A stretch of DNA of 64,000 nucleotides from Algoriphagus sanaruensis (GTDB lineage Bacteria; Bacteroidota; Bacteroidia; Cytophagales; Cyclobacteriaceae). The stretch spans positions 2,298,501 to 2,362,500 of the forward strand of contig NZ_CP012836.1 of NCBI RefSeq assembly GCF_001593605.1, written 5' to 3'. Numbering within the stretch: the first letter of the stretch is position 1; every line of letters starts with the position of its first letter. The notes below the pieces were generated by a model. It had not been told where the DNA came from and searched no databases. It worked only from the letters and a program-made list of their open reading frames with translations. This document shows, in pieces, positions 17,692 through 26,067 of the stretch. Position numbers and translations under genes: made by a program.

Positions 17692-18486
17692 TTACCCAAG
17701 GAAAGATTTGTCTTCAGTGGCTTCATGCGCCATTTTATCTGCAAGTTCTTTTCCCAAGTAACGGTCAATTACCCCATGTCCAAGGTAAAGGAGTGGAGTT
17801 AACAGGATTGCCACACCAAACTTGTACACATAATTAATTAGGCCAACGGCAAAAATTTGGCTAAGCTCCCAATTGCCAAATACATAAAATGCGATTCCCA
17901 AAACCACAAAAGAATCGATGAATTGGGAAACCAGCGTGGAACCTGTAGCTCGAAGCCAGATCATTTTCGGCCCAGTCACAGCTCGAAGCTTTTGAAATAC
18001 AAAAACATCAATCAATTGCCCCAATAAAAATGCAGTTAAGGAACCCAAAATGATTCCTAAGCCTTGTCTGAAAATGGTATTGAAGGCATAATTGATATTA
18101 AAAGATGCTCCATCAGGAGTTTGGGCATTTACTTCCAACCAAAAGTCTGCTGGAATCAACTTGGTGACGATCGTGATAATTAGGAAAATATAAGCGATCA
18201 GCCCAGCCGTAATAAAACTGATCTTTCGAACGCCTTTTTTTCCAAAATATTCATTGATGATATCTGTAGTAATAAAAACGATCGGCCAAATAACTGCACC
18301 TGCTGTCAAGTTGAAATCAAGGATATATTCCCCAAAAATATTCCAGTTGACAGGTTGAAATCCAAGTGTTTTTTCGGCTGAGAATATTTTCACACCAATG
18401 ATTTCAGCAAGAATAGCATTGGTCAGGAAAATGGATCCTAAAATGATGAAAAGGTTGGTTTTTCGGCTATGCTGTCGTTCGTTCAT
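17692..18486 (-). CDS. Queuosine precursor transporter (YhhQ family)
   Basis: 264 residues starting at the ATG at 18486 (MNERQHSRK), chosen because the 32 extra residues from an upstream in-frame start are polar and lie inside the RNase Z gene. About six to seven hydrophobic helices are seen, with YhhQ hallmarks AEIIGVKIF, FITTDIINEYFG, LRATGSTLVSQFIDS and a late INYVYKFGVA. The family imports 7-cyano-7-deazaguanine or 7-aminomethyl-7-deazaguanine for tRNA queuosine synthesis. It overlaps the 3' end of the RNase Z gene by 20 nt and forms an operon with it and the STAS gene. Confidence 0.88.
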   Translation of the reverse strand: MNERQHSRKTNLFIILGSIFLTNAILAEIIGVKIFSAEKTLGFQPVNWNIFGEYILDFNLTAGAVIWPIVFITTDIINEYFGKKGVRKISFITAGLIAYIFLIITIVTKLIPADFWLEVNAQTPDGASFNINYAFNTIFRQGLGIILGSLTAFLLGQLIDVFVFQKLRAVTGPKMIWLRATGSTLVSQFIDSFVVLGIAFYVFGNWELSQIFAVGLINYVYKFGVAILLTPLLYLGHGVIDRYLGKELADKMAHEATEDKSFLG

Positions 18487-19411
18487 CGCTGGATGGTATG
18501 GGGTAGGTTTGTCCTTCTTCAGATAAATAAGAATTAGGGAAAATAGTTTGAGCCTCTTCCTGCATTTTCTCCAGATGCGCATACCTAGAGGAGAAGTGAC
18601 CCAAGAGGAGCTTCTTTACATTTCCAAGCATTGCAATTTCTGCAGCTTGTCGGGCCGTGCAGTGAAAAGTGGTCAAGGTCCTGTGACGATCTTCTTCTAA
18701 AAACGTGGATTCATGATAAAGCAAGTCCACGCCAAGTACTGCTTGAGCTACAAGTGGTTCAAAGCGGGTGTCCGAGCAAAACGCATAGCTCCTCAAAGAA
18801 GGTTGGGGATGGCAAAACTCTTCCATCAGGTAGGTTTTTCCATTTGAATCTGTAAAGTCTTGTCCATTTCGCATGGAATGGATTGCCTCAATGGGAATTG
18901 AGTGGCCTTCCAATTTTTCTTTGATCAGACTTCTAAGTCGTTTTTTCTCTTTGATCAAAAATCCGGTGGTAGGAATTCGATGGTACAGAGGGAAGCTGCT
19001 TATTTCAAGGAAAGGAGACTCCCATAGGATCTGAGAGGCAACAGGATTGGTGGGGAAAAATGTCAGAGGGTAATGAAGCTGAATGTGGCTCCACCTAAGT
19101 TGGGTGGTGATGATTTCATCCAGCCCTTGAGGTCCGTAGATCGTAAGTGGTGCGGTCCGTTTAGCCAAATTGAAGCTGGACAAAACCCCCATCAATCCCA
19201 AGTAATGATCCCCATGAAGGTGGGAAATAAAAATTTTGTTGATTTTGGAGGATTTGACTTTAAACCTCCGCATTTGTATTTGTGTCGCTTCTCCACAATC
19301 CAGTAAAAAAAACTCCTGCCCAAATCTGACGACTTGGGCAGTATGATTTCTTCCATGGACAGGAATGGAAGAGGTATTTCCGAGGATCGTAACCTCAAAT
19401 TCAGGAATCAA
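18467..19411 (-). CDS. rnz: Ribonuclease Z
   Basis: 314 residues, standard for the short ElaC/RNase Z type. The metallo-beta-lactamase zinc motif HLHGDH is at 64-69, with DCGEATQ before it, a CSDTRFEPL strand carrying the Asp ligand, a HESTF segment and a GHFSSRY histidine motif near the C-terminus. It trims the 3' trailer of tRNA precursors in the cytoplasm. Its ATG overlaps the stop of the STAS gene (ATGA, 4 nt), so the STAS protein and RNase Z are translationally coupled. Confidence 0.93.
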   Translation of the reverse strand: MIPEFEVTILGNTSSIPVHGRNHTAQVVRFGQEFFLLDCGEATQIQMRRFKVKSSKINKIFISHLHGDHYLGLMGVLSSFNLAKRTAPLTIYGPQGLDEIITTQLRWSHIQLHYPLTFFPTNPVASQILWESPFLEISSFPLYHRIPTTGFLIKEKKRLRSLIKEKLEGHSIPIEAIHSMRNGQDFTDSNGKTYLMEEFCHPQPSLRSYAFCSDTRFEPLVAQAVLGVDLLYHESTFLEEDRHRTLTTFHCTARQAAEIAMLGNVKKLLLGHFSSRYAHLEKMQEEAQTIFPNSYLSEEGQTYPIPSSDERTTA

Positions 19412-19785
19412 GCTTCCTCCTCTTCTTCGCCTCCATCAATTTCGTGCATGAAAATCGCTTCGCTAGCTTCTTCTAAGCTATTGACAAGGTTCAGTTTTTT
19501 ATCCAGCATGGAAATTTTAAGCAATTTCATCACATGTTCCTGAACGGCTGAAATGATGAAGATTCCTCCATTTCTTCCAAATTCTCGATCACCTACAAGA
19601 AGAGCACTTAATCCGCTTGAATCCACATATTTTACCCCACTCATATCTAAAACTACATTCCGGAAACCTTCTGCATGAATGGTAAGAAGCTCTGATTTTA
19701 AGGCAGGAGCCAACAAAGAGTCAATTTTTTCCTCCATAGGAGTGAAGACTACATATTGTTCCTTTTTGTCAATTGCGTATTTCAT
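19408..19785 (-). CDS. STAS domain protein (anti-sigma factor antagonist-like)
   Basis: 125 residues forming one STAS domain. The conserved phosphorylation loop DSSGLS is at 55-60 (S56/S57), after VVLDMSGVKYV. The C-terminus is a highly acidic tail (EEEEE). STAS proteins of this kind bind anti-sigma kinases or regulators when unphosphorylated. No RsbW-type kinase or sigma factor is nearby, so the partner is unknown. It leads an apparent operon with rnz and the queuosine transporter gene; the link between these functions is not obvious. Confidence 0.85.
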   Translation of the reverse strand: MKYAIDKKEQYVVFTPMEEKIDSLLAPALKSELLTIHAEGFRNVVLDMSGVKYVDSSGLSALLVGDREFGRNGGIFIISAVQEHVMKLLKISMLDKKLNLVNSLEEASEAIFMHEIDGGEEEEEA

Positions 19786-19880
19786 CTGATAGTTGTTTTG
19801 TTTTTAGGCCTAGGAATTTATTATTGAATTTTTCCTGGGCGCATAATATTGGTCTATAACGGTTGGAAGGATCAGAAGGG

Positions 19881-20822
19881 TTATTTCCCTAGATGGGCTA
19901 AGATAGCCCCTTCAATTCTGGATTCAAGATTTTGAATATCTCCTTTCACAAATTTTTCACCCATAATATTTTCATAAAGCTCGATATATCGCTCAGAAAT
20001 GCTCTCCACGATTTCATCTGTCATCTCAGGAATAGTTTGTCCATCTTTTCCCTGGAAGCCATTGGCAATCAGCCATTGTCTCACAAATTCTTTGGAAAGT
20101 TGCTTTTGGGGAAGTCCCTTGGCTTGATTCTCGTCATATCCCTCAGCATAGAAATATCTGGAAGAATCAGGGGTATGGATTTCATCGATGAGTAAAATTT
20201 GGTCTCCAAATTTCCCGAATTCATACTTGGTATCTACTAGAATTAATCCTTTCTCCTGAGCCATTTCTTGGCCTTTCTTGAAAAGCGCTCGAGTATATTT
20301 TTCCAAAATGAGGTAATCCTCTTCCGAAACAATTCCTTTGGCTAAGATATCCTCTCTTGAAATATCTTCATCATGACCTTCCGAAGCTTTGGTGGTAGGG
20401 GTGATAATGGGTTCGGGGAATGGATCATTTTCTCGCATACCATCAGGCATAGGAACTCCACAAAGCATTCGCTTACCTGCTTTGTATTCTCGAGCGGCAT
20501 GTCCTGACATATATCCTCGAATCACCATTTCCACCTTGAAAGGCTCACAACGCTTTCCTATGGTTACATTGGGATCTGGGGTGGATGTCACCCAATTTGG
20601 GACTAAATCAGAGGTTGCTTTTAAGAAGCCTGCAGCAATTTGATTCAAAACCTGACCTTTAAAAGGAATAGGCCGGGGAAGAACCACATCAAAGGCAGAA
20701 ATTCGATCCGAAGCCACTACTACTAGTTCCTTTTCAAAAATATACACGTCCCGCACTTTTCCTTTATAAAATCCAACCTGATCGGGAAATTGAAACTGGG
20801 TTTCTTTGATTGCGTTGCTCAT
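19881..20822 (-). CDS. purC: Phosphoribosylaminoimidazole-succinocarboxamide synthase
   Basis: 313 residues from the ATG at 20822. This start is preferred over one at 20840 because a TATTTTTG promoter box at 20838-20845 (minus strand) would put the transcript start between them. Motifs are [49 protein letters not shown] and [11 protein letters not shown]. The enzyme joins aspartate to CAIR in step 8 of purine synthesis. The length is that of the longer PurC form found in Bacteroidota and fungi rather than the 237-residue E. coli form. Other pur genes are absent from the window. Confidence 0.95.
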   Translation of the reverse strand: MSNAIKETQFQFPDQVGFYKGKVRDVYIFEKELVVVASDRISAFDVVLPRPIPFKGQVLNQIAAGFLKATSDLVPNWVTSTPDPNVTIGKRCEPFKVEMVIRGYMSGHAAREYKAGKRMLCGVPMPDGMRENDPFPEPIITPTTKASEGHDEDISREDILAKGIVSEEDYLILEKYTRALFKKGQEMAQEKGLILVDTKYEFGKFGDQILLIDEIHTPDSSRYFYAEGYDENQAKGLPQKQLSKEFVRQWLIANGFQGKDGQTIPEMTDEIVESISERYIELYENIMGEKFVKGDIQNLESRIEGAILAHLGK

Positions 20823-20837
20823 GAAATTTATTTTGGA

Positions 20838-20845
20838 CAAAAATA
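20838..20845 (-). promoter_or_regulatory. -7 promoter box upstream of purC
   Basis: TATTTTTG on the minus strand matches TAnnTTTG and ends 15 nt before the ATG at 20822. It overlaps the alternative upstream ATG at 20840, which argues that translation starts at 20822. No clear -33 TTG was found. Confidence 0.45.
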
Positions 20846-20953
20846 GAAAAAGCTATTTCCCGAGGCGAAGTATCACCTTTAATTCTTGGAATTATTTCTT
20901 CGATTTTTGTCTAACGATTGAATTATTTAAAGTGAAGGTAATTTCGTGAAAGT

Positions 20954-22069
20954 TTAATTTTTTTCAGTCCGGATCAATACTCCCTCTTCATTGAAAAAAT
21001 CTCTATTGCCTACCATTTTGCCTTTCTTATATCTTCTCAACTCTTTCAATTGACCATTGGGATGATAGAGTTTGGTTTCTCCTTCTTCCACGCCCTTGCT
21101 AAAATTTACCAAGGAATAAGCACTTCCAGTTTCATAAAATGCTTCTTCCTTTAATTTATAACCACCTTGATCGAAAGTGATTCGAAGCCTCAGTCGGCCA
21201 TTTTCGTAGAAATATTCGGTGGGTTGTACTGGGATTCCTTTCGTATAGAATGCCTTCATTCGAATCCCACCTGAAGGAAAGTACTCCATCAATTCCCCCT
21301 CTGGATTTCCATTTTTGTAAAAACCAGTTCGTTCAGGGGAGCCATCTTCGTAATAGGAATGGTAAGAGCCGACCAAATTACCAGCATCGTAGGCTCTTGA
21401 GCTTCGAAGTTTTCCAGAAGGAAAGTAAAGGATTTCTTCCCCGTCCAAGATTCCTTTTTCATAGTTGGCCTTTCGGATTAACTGGCCGGATTCGTCAAAT
21501 TCTTCTTGACGTCCATCATATTGACCTGATGAAAATTCAATTTTGGTTTTCAATTTTCCATTTGGAAAAAATGTCTCCGCTATGCCATTAGGTTTATTCC
21601 CTTTGAATGGTACCCGATCACTAACTTGTCCAGATTCAAAATAGGAAATTACCCACCCTTCCAATTGGTTATTGATGAATTCAGACTCTTGGCTGATTTT
21701 TCCTCCTGGGTAAAATGCAACTGCTTTACCTTGACGTTGGTTATTTTCAAAAGTGATAATTCGTAGAGTATCTCCAGATTCGGGGTCTAGATCAATAAAC
21801 TTCCCATTTTTCTGATCATTCAATAAGTTGCCAACCTGAATCAATTTCCCTTCACGATCAAAAAGTTTTACAGGACCTTGAGCCTTTCCATTGATTTTCA
21901 CCAATACTTCTTTGACCAAGAGAGTATCATCATCGTAGAATGTTCTGATCGTATCTTGCCCGGCTGCCATTTGGAAATTTCCAACTAGGATGGTGAGAAG
22001 AAAAAGCCACGAAAATGAAAGAATTGATTTATTGGAAATGAAATCAGTGTAGAAAGAAAGGTTGAGCAT
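20954..22069 (-). CDS. Exported MORN-repeat-variant (YwqK-like) protein
   Basis: 371 residues. A long N-terminal hydrophobic segment (about 15-37, ending AAGQD) acts as a signal. From about 55 to 365 the protein is built from at least twelve repeats of about 23 residues with the pattern G-x-YFPSGKL-x-x-x-x-x-F-x-x-G-x-x-x-G, a MORN-2/YwqK type beta-hairpin repeat. Such repeats form elongated surfaces. Some family members are named YwqK antitoxins, but no toxin gene is adjacent, so that label is not supported here. Function unknown, probably periplasmic or outer-membrane associated. Confidence 0.8.
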   Translation of the reverse strand: MLNLSFYTDFISNKSILSFSWLFLLTILVGNFQMAAGQDTIRTFYDDDTLLVKEVLVKINGKAQGPVKLFDREGKLIQVGNLLNDQKNGKFIDLDPESGDTLRIITFENNQRQGKAVAFYPGGKISQESEFINNQLEGWVISYFESGQVSDRVPFKGNKPNGIAETFFPNGKLKTKIEFSSGQYDGRQEEFDESGQLIRKANYEKGILDGEEILYFPSGKLRSSRAYDAGNLVGSYHSYYEDGSPERTGFYKNGNPEGELMEYFPSGGIRMKAFYTKGIPVQPTEYFYENGRLRLRITFDQGGYKLKEEAFYETGSAYSLVNFSKGVEEGETKLYHPNGQLKELRRYKKGKMVGNRDFFNEEGVLIRTEKN

Positions 22070-22122
22070 AAACAGGTGATGCTAAGTTTTCGGAAAATTA
22101 ACGTCCAAGGAATTCAAATGAC

Positions 22123-22130
22123 TATTTTTG
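22123..22130 (+). promoter_or_regulatory. -7 promoter box upstream of apbE
   Basis: TATTTTTG matches TAnnTTTG. The predicted transcript start, about 7 nt downstream, lies after an in-frame ATG at 22128 but before the ATG at 22164, supporting the later start codon. No good -33 element was seen. Confidence 0.45.
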
Positions 22131-22163
22131 AAGGAAAATTTTCCATCCCAAGAATTTAGCTTC

Positions 22164-23171
22164 ATGCATACTCGCAGATTTGTTCCTGAAAGTTTGATCA
22201 TCATTTTACTTGTTTTTTTGTTTTCCTGTCAGGAAAATCCAAAGGAATATCGAGTCTATGAGGGAGATATCTTCGGAACCTATTATCGGATTCAAGTTGA
22301 GGATATTGAAAAGGATTTGCAACCCTCATTTGATTCCATTTTTGCTTTGATTAATCGAGCTTCTAATTCCTATATCCAAGATTCTGAAATTTCAGAATTT
22401 AATGCGGCTGGAGTTATTAAGATGCCGAGTGCTACTTTTTTAGAAATGATGGATTCAACAGCTAAATATTATCAGCTGAGTGAGGGTCATTTTGAACCCA
22501 CACTTTATCCATTAATCAAGGCATGGGGATTTTCATTTGAAGAAAAGGAAAAGATGGATTCTGCAAAGGTGGAAAGTTTGAAATCCTTAATAGGTTTTTC
22601 TACTAATATCCTTAAAACCGATTCTGGATTTGTAGTAGCCAAGGAAGGCGTGAAGTTGGATATTACCGGTTTAGGCGAAGGCTATGCCATTGATAAGCTT
22701 GCTGAGGTTTTGGATCAGTATGGAATTCAAAATTACATGGTGGAAATAGGAGGGGAGATGAAAGCAAAAGGAATCAATTCCAGAGGCGCTACTTGGACCA
22801 TCGGAGTGGAGGATCCGGTTCAAGTGGAGCTTGGAAATGGAAATATCCTTTTGACCAAAGTAGAATTGAATCAACGCGCCATAAGTAGTTCTGGCAATTA
22901 TAGGAAGTTCTACATCGATGAGGATGGAAACAGACGTCCACATATATTGGATCCCTTGACAGGCTATCCCGTGAGTCATACGATGGTTTCTGTTTCAGTA
23001 CTTGCAAATTCAGCAACTGAGGCTGATGCCTTGGCCACAGCTTTTATGGCTATGGGGCCAGAAAAAGCAAAAGAACTCGCAGAACGGTTACCAGGTGTTG
23101 AAGCGATGTTTGTATTGGGAGGAAAGGAAAAATTGGAGCTTCAGTTTACTTCTGGGTTTCCAAGAGATTAA
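22164..23171 (+). CDS. apbE: FAD:protein FMN transferase (ApbE family lipoprotein)
   Basis: 335 residues from the ATG at 22164. The N-terminus holds a lipoprotein signal with LFSC as lipobox. ApbE features include GTYYRIQ, KLDITGLGEGYAIDK, EIGGEMKAKG, a HILDPLTGYP segment and EADALATAFMAMG (the Mg/FAD-binding aspartate region). The enzyme transfers FMN from FAD to a Thr/Ser of target proteins such as NqrB/NqrC or RnfG in the periplasm. None of those targets is encoded in the window. It is anchored to the outer face of the inner membrane or to the outer membrane. Confidence 0.92.
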   Translation: MHTRRFVPESLIIILLVFLFSCQENPKEYRVYEGDIFGTYYRIQVEDIEKDLQPSFDSIFALINRASNSYIQDSEISEFNAAGVIKMPSATFLEMMDSTAKYYQLSEGHFEPTLYPLIKAWGFSFEEKEKMDSAKVESLKSLIGFSTNILKTDSGFVVAKEGVKLDITGLGEGYAIDKLAEVLDQYGIQNYMVEIGGEMKAKGINSRGATWTIGVEDPVQVELGNGNILLTKVELNQRAISSSGNYRKFYIDEDGNRRPHILDPLTGYPVSHTMVSVSVLANSATEADALATAFMAMGPEKAKELAERLPGVEAMFVLGGKEKLELQFTSGFPRD

Positions 23172-23210
23172 AAATCAGGCAAAATTTTTTTGTACTTTAT
23201 TAGGTGGATA

Positions 23211-23242
23211 TTGGATAAAACCGACTACCTTCTTTAAGTTTG
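23211..23242 (+). promoter_or_regulatory. Candidate promoter (TTG-N21-TAAGTTTG) for the first 7TM-AraC gene
   Basis: TTG at 23211-23213 and TAAGTTTG at 23235-23242 are 21 bp apart, a good fit to the Bacteroidota consensus. The predicted transcript start at about 23249 is followed by the TTG start codon at 23268. Confidence 0.5.
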
Positions 23243-23267
23243 TCATTGGATAATTCAATAAACGACT

Positions 23268-24434
23268 TTGGATTTAGTAAGCTATGGTATTTATGTTCTA
23301 ACTTCTTCCACTGTATTGCTTTCTTTTTTAGCGTTTTTGATTTTTTCAAGAAATAATTTCACCAAGAGCATACTTCATAAAGGGATATCCTTTTTATTGT
23401 TTTTGCTAAGTGTTCGATTTATCACGATTCATTTGTACTTGAATCAATTGATGGGTGACTTTCCACATTTCTTATTTGTTAATCACTTAACTTCAAAAAT
23501 TGGATTGCCAATCCTATTTTTCGTGGTTTATTTTAGTATCAAGCAGAGAGCTTTTAAGTATTCGGATGCATTGCATTTAGTAGTTCCGGCCCTTTTTGTG
23601 ATCAACTTTATACCAATTTATTTCGGTTCTGAGGCATTCAAGATAGCGCTGATACAGAAGATGAATGTCCAAGGCTATGATGTGGCTTGGAATAATGGTT
23701 TGTTTTTAAACGGAAAGCTTGCAGACCTATTGGACCAAGGAATACTTTACTTCTACACCATTGCGATTGGGTTACTGTTGGTTCGTCATAGGGAATCCGG
23801 AAATCTTCCTGATTCTTTTGTAACGTTCTTAAAAATTACCTTTTTCTTTTTGCTAGCCAACTTGTTACCATCCCTTACAACTTTTTTCGAAATAGAAGTC
23901 ATGGATTCTTGGTCATTCACAAACTTAGTTGGTCTAGTAAGTGCTCTGTTTGTCTTGATTGGAATGTTTTTAATTCCTGATTTTCTATATGCTAAAAGAA
24001 CTTTTCTTTCTCAAGAAAATGAATTAGAAGAAATTGATTATTATCTGCTTAGAACTGTAAAATCAGAGGAGCTCTATCAAAAGGTGATCTTGTATTTTGA
24101 AAGTGAGAGACCGTATTTAAATCCTGATTTTTCGTTAACGATGGCAGAAAAGAGCTTGGGGTTAACCGGTAGATATATTAGTGAGGCAATCAAGCAGAAT
24201 ACAGGGTTAAATTTTTCCCAGTTTGTAAGCCATTACCGGATTAAATATTTTACAGAGATATTGATGTGTCAATCTGATCTACGTAAAATGACGATCGATG
24301 AAATTTCCTTAGAGATCGGATTTAATAGCGTCAATAATTTTTACACTCATTTCAAAAAGGTAAAAGGTTGCACCCCCAGGGAGTATTTGGATGAAAATTT
24401 CGATTTAACATCCCCTTTGCTTCTAGTCTCGTAA
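23268..24434 (+). CDS. 7TM AraC-family transcriptional regulator (TTG start)
   Basis: 388 residues. The start codon is TTG: a stop lies in frame at 23259-23261 and the first in-frame ATG would remove the first membrane helices. Residues 1-235 contain about seven hydrophobic helices; after a charged linker, residues about 275-378 form an AraC-type double helix-turn-helix, including SLTMAEKSLGLTGRYIS and MTIDEISLEIGFNSVNNFY followed by KKVKGCTPREY. This marks a membrane-embedded sensor whose cytoplasmic domain binds DNA. It converges with a related gene 15 nt downstream. Targets are unknown. Confidence 0.85.
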   Translation: MDLVSYGIYVLTSSTVLLSFLAFLIFSRNNFTKSILHKGISFLLFLLSVRFITIHLYLNQLMGDFPHFLFVNHLTSKIGLPILFFVVYFSIKQRAFKYSDALHLVVPALFVINFIPIYFGSEAFKIALIQKMNVQGYDVAWNNGLFLNGKLADLLDQGILYFYTIAIGLLLVRHRESGNLPDSFVTFLKITFFFLLANLLPSLTTFFEIEVMDSWSFTNLVGLVSALFVLIGMFLIPDFLYAKRTFLSQENELEEIDYYLLRTVKSEELYQKVILYFESERPYLNPDFSLTMAEKSLGLTGRYISEAIKQNTGLNFSQFVSHYRIKYFTEILMCQSDLRKMTIDEISLEIGFNSVNNFYTHFKKVKGCTPREYLDENFDLTSPLLLVS

Positions 24435-24448
24435 GGACTTGGCTACAG

Positions 24449-25630
24449 TCAATTTTCTAATAAGTCAATAAATTCTTTAGGTGTTTTGCCAACAAATTTT
24501 TTAAAAGCCAAATAGAGGCTATTTGTGCTTTTGAATCCAATTGAGTTGGCCAAAGTTGGCATCGTAAAGTTTCTCCATTTTGGATCCTTATGAAGTTTTT
24601 CTACCAAAAATTTGATTCTATGGTAGTTTATAAAATCTGAAAAAGAGACATCAAATGCTGTTTTTAAGGTGGTCCTTACTTGATAGCCTGAGATTCCCAG
24701 TTTTGTTGTCAGATCGTTTTGATTGAACGTGTCACGTAAGTAAGGCTTTTCTTCTTCAAATATCGATTCAATCCTGTTTAAGAAATTCGCATAAACGCCA
24801 TTCAACTCTTCTTTCAAAATGAGTGGAGGTAAAACACCCATGGTTTTTTCTGTTTCGACTGGTTTTTTTTCAGAATGAACCTTTTCTAATTTTTTTGATC
24901 GCAACACAGGTGGATACATCAATGCTGGTTGACTAAGTAAAGCCAAGAAAAAAATAATTTGGCTTGAAATGTAGGTTAGGATAATTGGTGAAGCTGAATA
25001 GGTGCCAATGTATGATGAAGTGATAGTGGCAGTAGGAGGCAATAGCAGTAAAAAATGATAGGAATAAAAGAATAGAACAAATTTCCTCTTTTCAGAAGTA
25101 ATAAGTCCGTTTTTTAAAGCAGGTTGAAGTACGTTTTTTGTGGCAAGGATCAAGTAAAAAACAATTTGCCCAACACTCATAATGATCACGACGTGTTTTT
25201 GCAGAATCCACCCTTCATTAAAGGTTAAAAAATCCTTACTGTTTATAATTTGTATTTTTTCATTTTTTGATAATATAAAAAATGGAATATAATTTATAAA
25301 ATAGATTAAAGCTGGTATAAAATGATTTAAATACTTCTTTTCAAGAGGGATATTAAATAATCCATTTTTTAAACTTAAATAAAGCAAGGGAGTCACTATA
25401 AATAACACCAAGTATCCAGTTCTTGCTAGATGCGGTAAATAATCAAAAAAGCCTTGGGAAGCATTAAAACTTGTAAATAAACCATAGGTGATAAAAAGTA
25501 AAGTAAATGACATAAGCCTTCCAAATAGGCCATTTTTCCAATTGAAAAAAGTAAAAATGATGGTAACTAGAATTGAAATAGCCATCATAGCAATGTAGAT
25601 AAAGCTTACGATATCAAGTGCAGGTGTCAT
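24449..25630 (-). CDS. 7TM AraC-family transcriptional regulator
   Basis: 393 residues built like its convergent neighbour: about seven hydrophobic helices in the first 240 residues, a Lys/Glu-rich linker, and an AraC-type DNA-binding domain at about 280-390, including TKLGISGYQVRTTLK and PTLANSIGFKSTNSLYL followed by KKFVGKTPKEF. The two share layout but clearly differ in sequence, suggesting an old duplication or separate acquisition. Its divergent partner, across a 437-bp AT-rich region, is the giant adhesin gene, so control of that gene is possible (positional inference). A near-consensus -7 box (TACCTTTA, 25671-25678 on the minus strand) lies upstream. Confidence 0.85.
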   Translation of the reverse strand: MTPALDIVSFIYIAMMAISILVTIIFTFFNWKNGLFGRLMSFTLLFITYGLFTSFNASQGFFDYLPHLARTGYLVLFIVTPLLYLSLKNGLFNIPLEKKYLNHFIPALIYFINYIPFFILSKNEKIQIINSKDFLTFNEGWILQKHVVIIMSVGQIVFYLILATKNVLQPALKNGLITSEKRKFVLFFYSYHFLLLLPPTATITSSYIGTYSASPIILTYISSQIIFFLALLSQPALMYPPVLRSKKLEKVHSEKKPVETEKTMGVLPPLILKEELNGVYANFLNRIESIFEEEKPYLRDTFNQNDLTTKLGISGYQVRTTLKTAFDVSFSDFINYHRIKFLVEKLHKDPKWRNFTMPTLANSIGFKSTNSLYLAFKKFVGKTPKEFIDLLEN

Positions 25631-26067
25631 TCCATTGAATTTTATTTAACCATTTTTTTATTAAGGCGTGTAAAGGTAGTTTTTATTTCTTTTTAAATTC
25701 CTAAAAAGTGAAATTATGGGATTTTACTTTTTTTAATTCTTTGGTTAAATCCAATTTTTGCTTTTCTATTTTTTTATTTCTGATTCAAGAACTAATATTT
25801 TTAAAAAATTGAAAATCAATCATTTAATAGTTTTTCATTTTGCAAAATAGCTTTTGAAAGTCTAAAAATCCGGGTTCTCTTAAAATTTAAAAAAGCTTGA
25901 AATTATTCAATTTGATTTTTTAGGATTCTATATCAGGAATTTGAATAGGCACATGCTATATGCCGATCTACCTTTATAAGTCAAATCCAATCAAATGCCA
26001 TTGTTTGGAAAAATTACAGGAGGCCTTTAAAGGTTTCACATGAGAATGAAAATCAATTTAATAACTA
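25631..26067. other. AT-rich gene-free region between 7TM-AraC and adhesin genes
   Basis: 437 bp with no supportable gene on either strand. It holds near-consensus -7 boxes (TACCTTTA) on the minus strand at 25671-25678 for the regulator and on the plus strand at 25969-25976 for the adhesin. The rest is long A/T tracts that could bend DNA or act as a regulator landing area. Confidence 0.5.

Noticed and set aside
19795..19850. GCCTAGGAA/TTCCTGGGC hairpin downstream of purC as a terminator
   Set aside because: The stem is imperfect and no T-run follows on the minus strand.
20954..22069. MORN-repeat protein as an antitoxin
   Set aside because: The YwqK antitoxin name comes from other genomes; no toxin-like gene is adjacent here.
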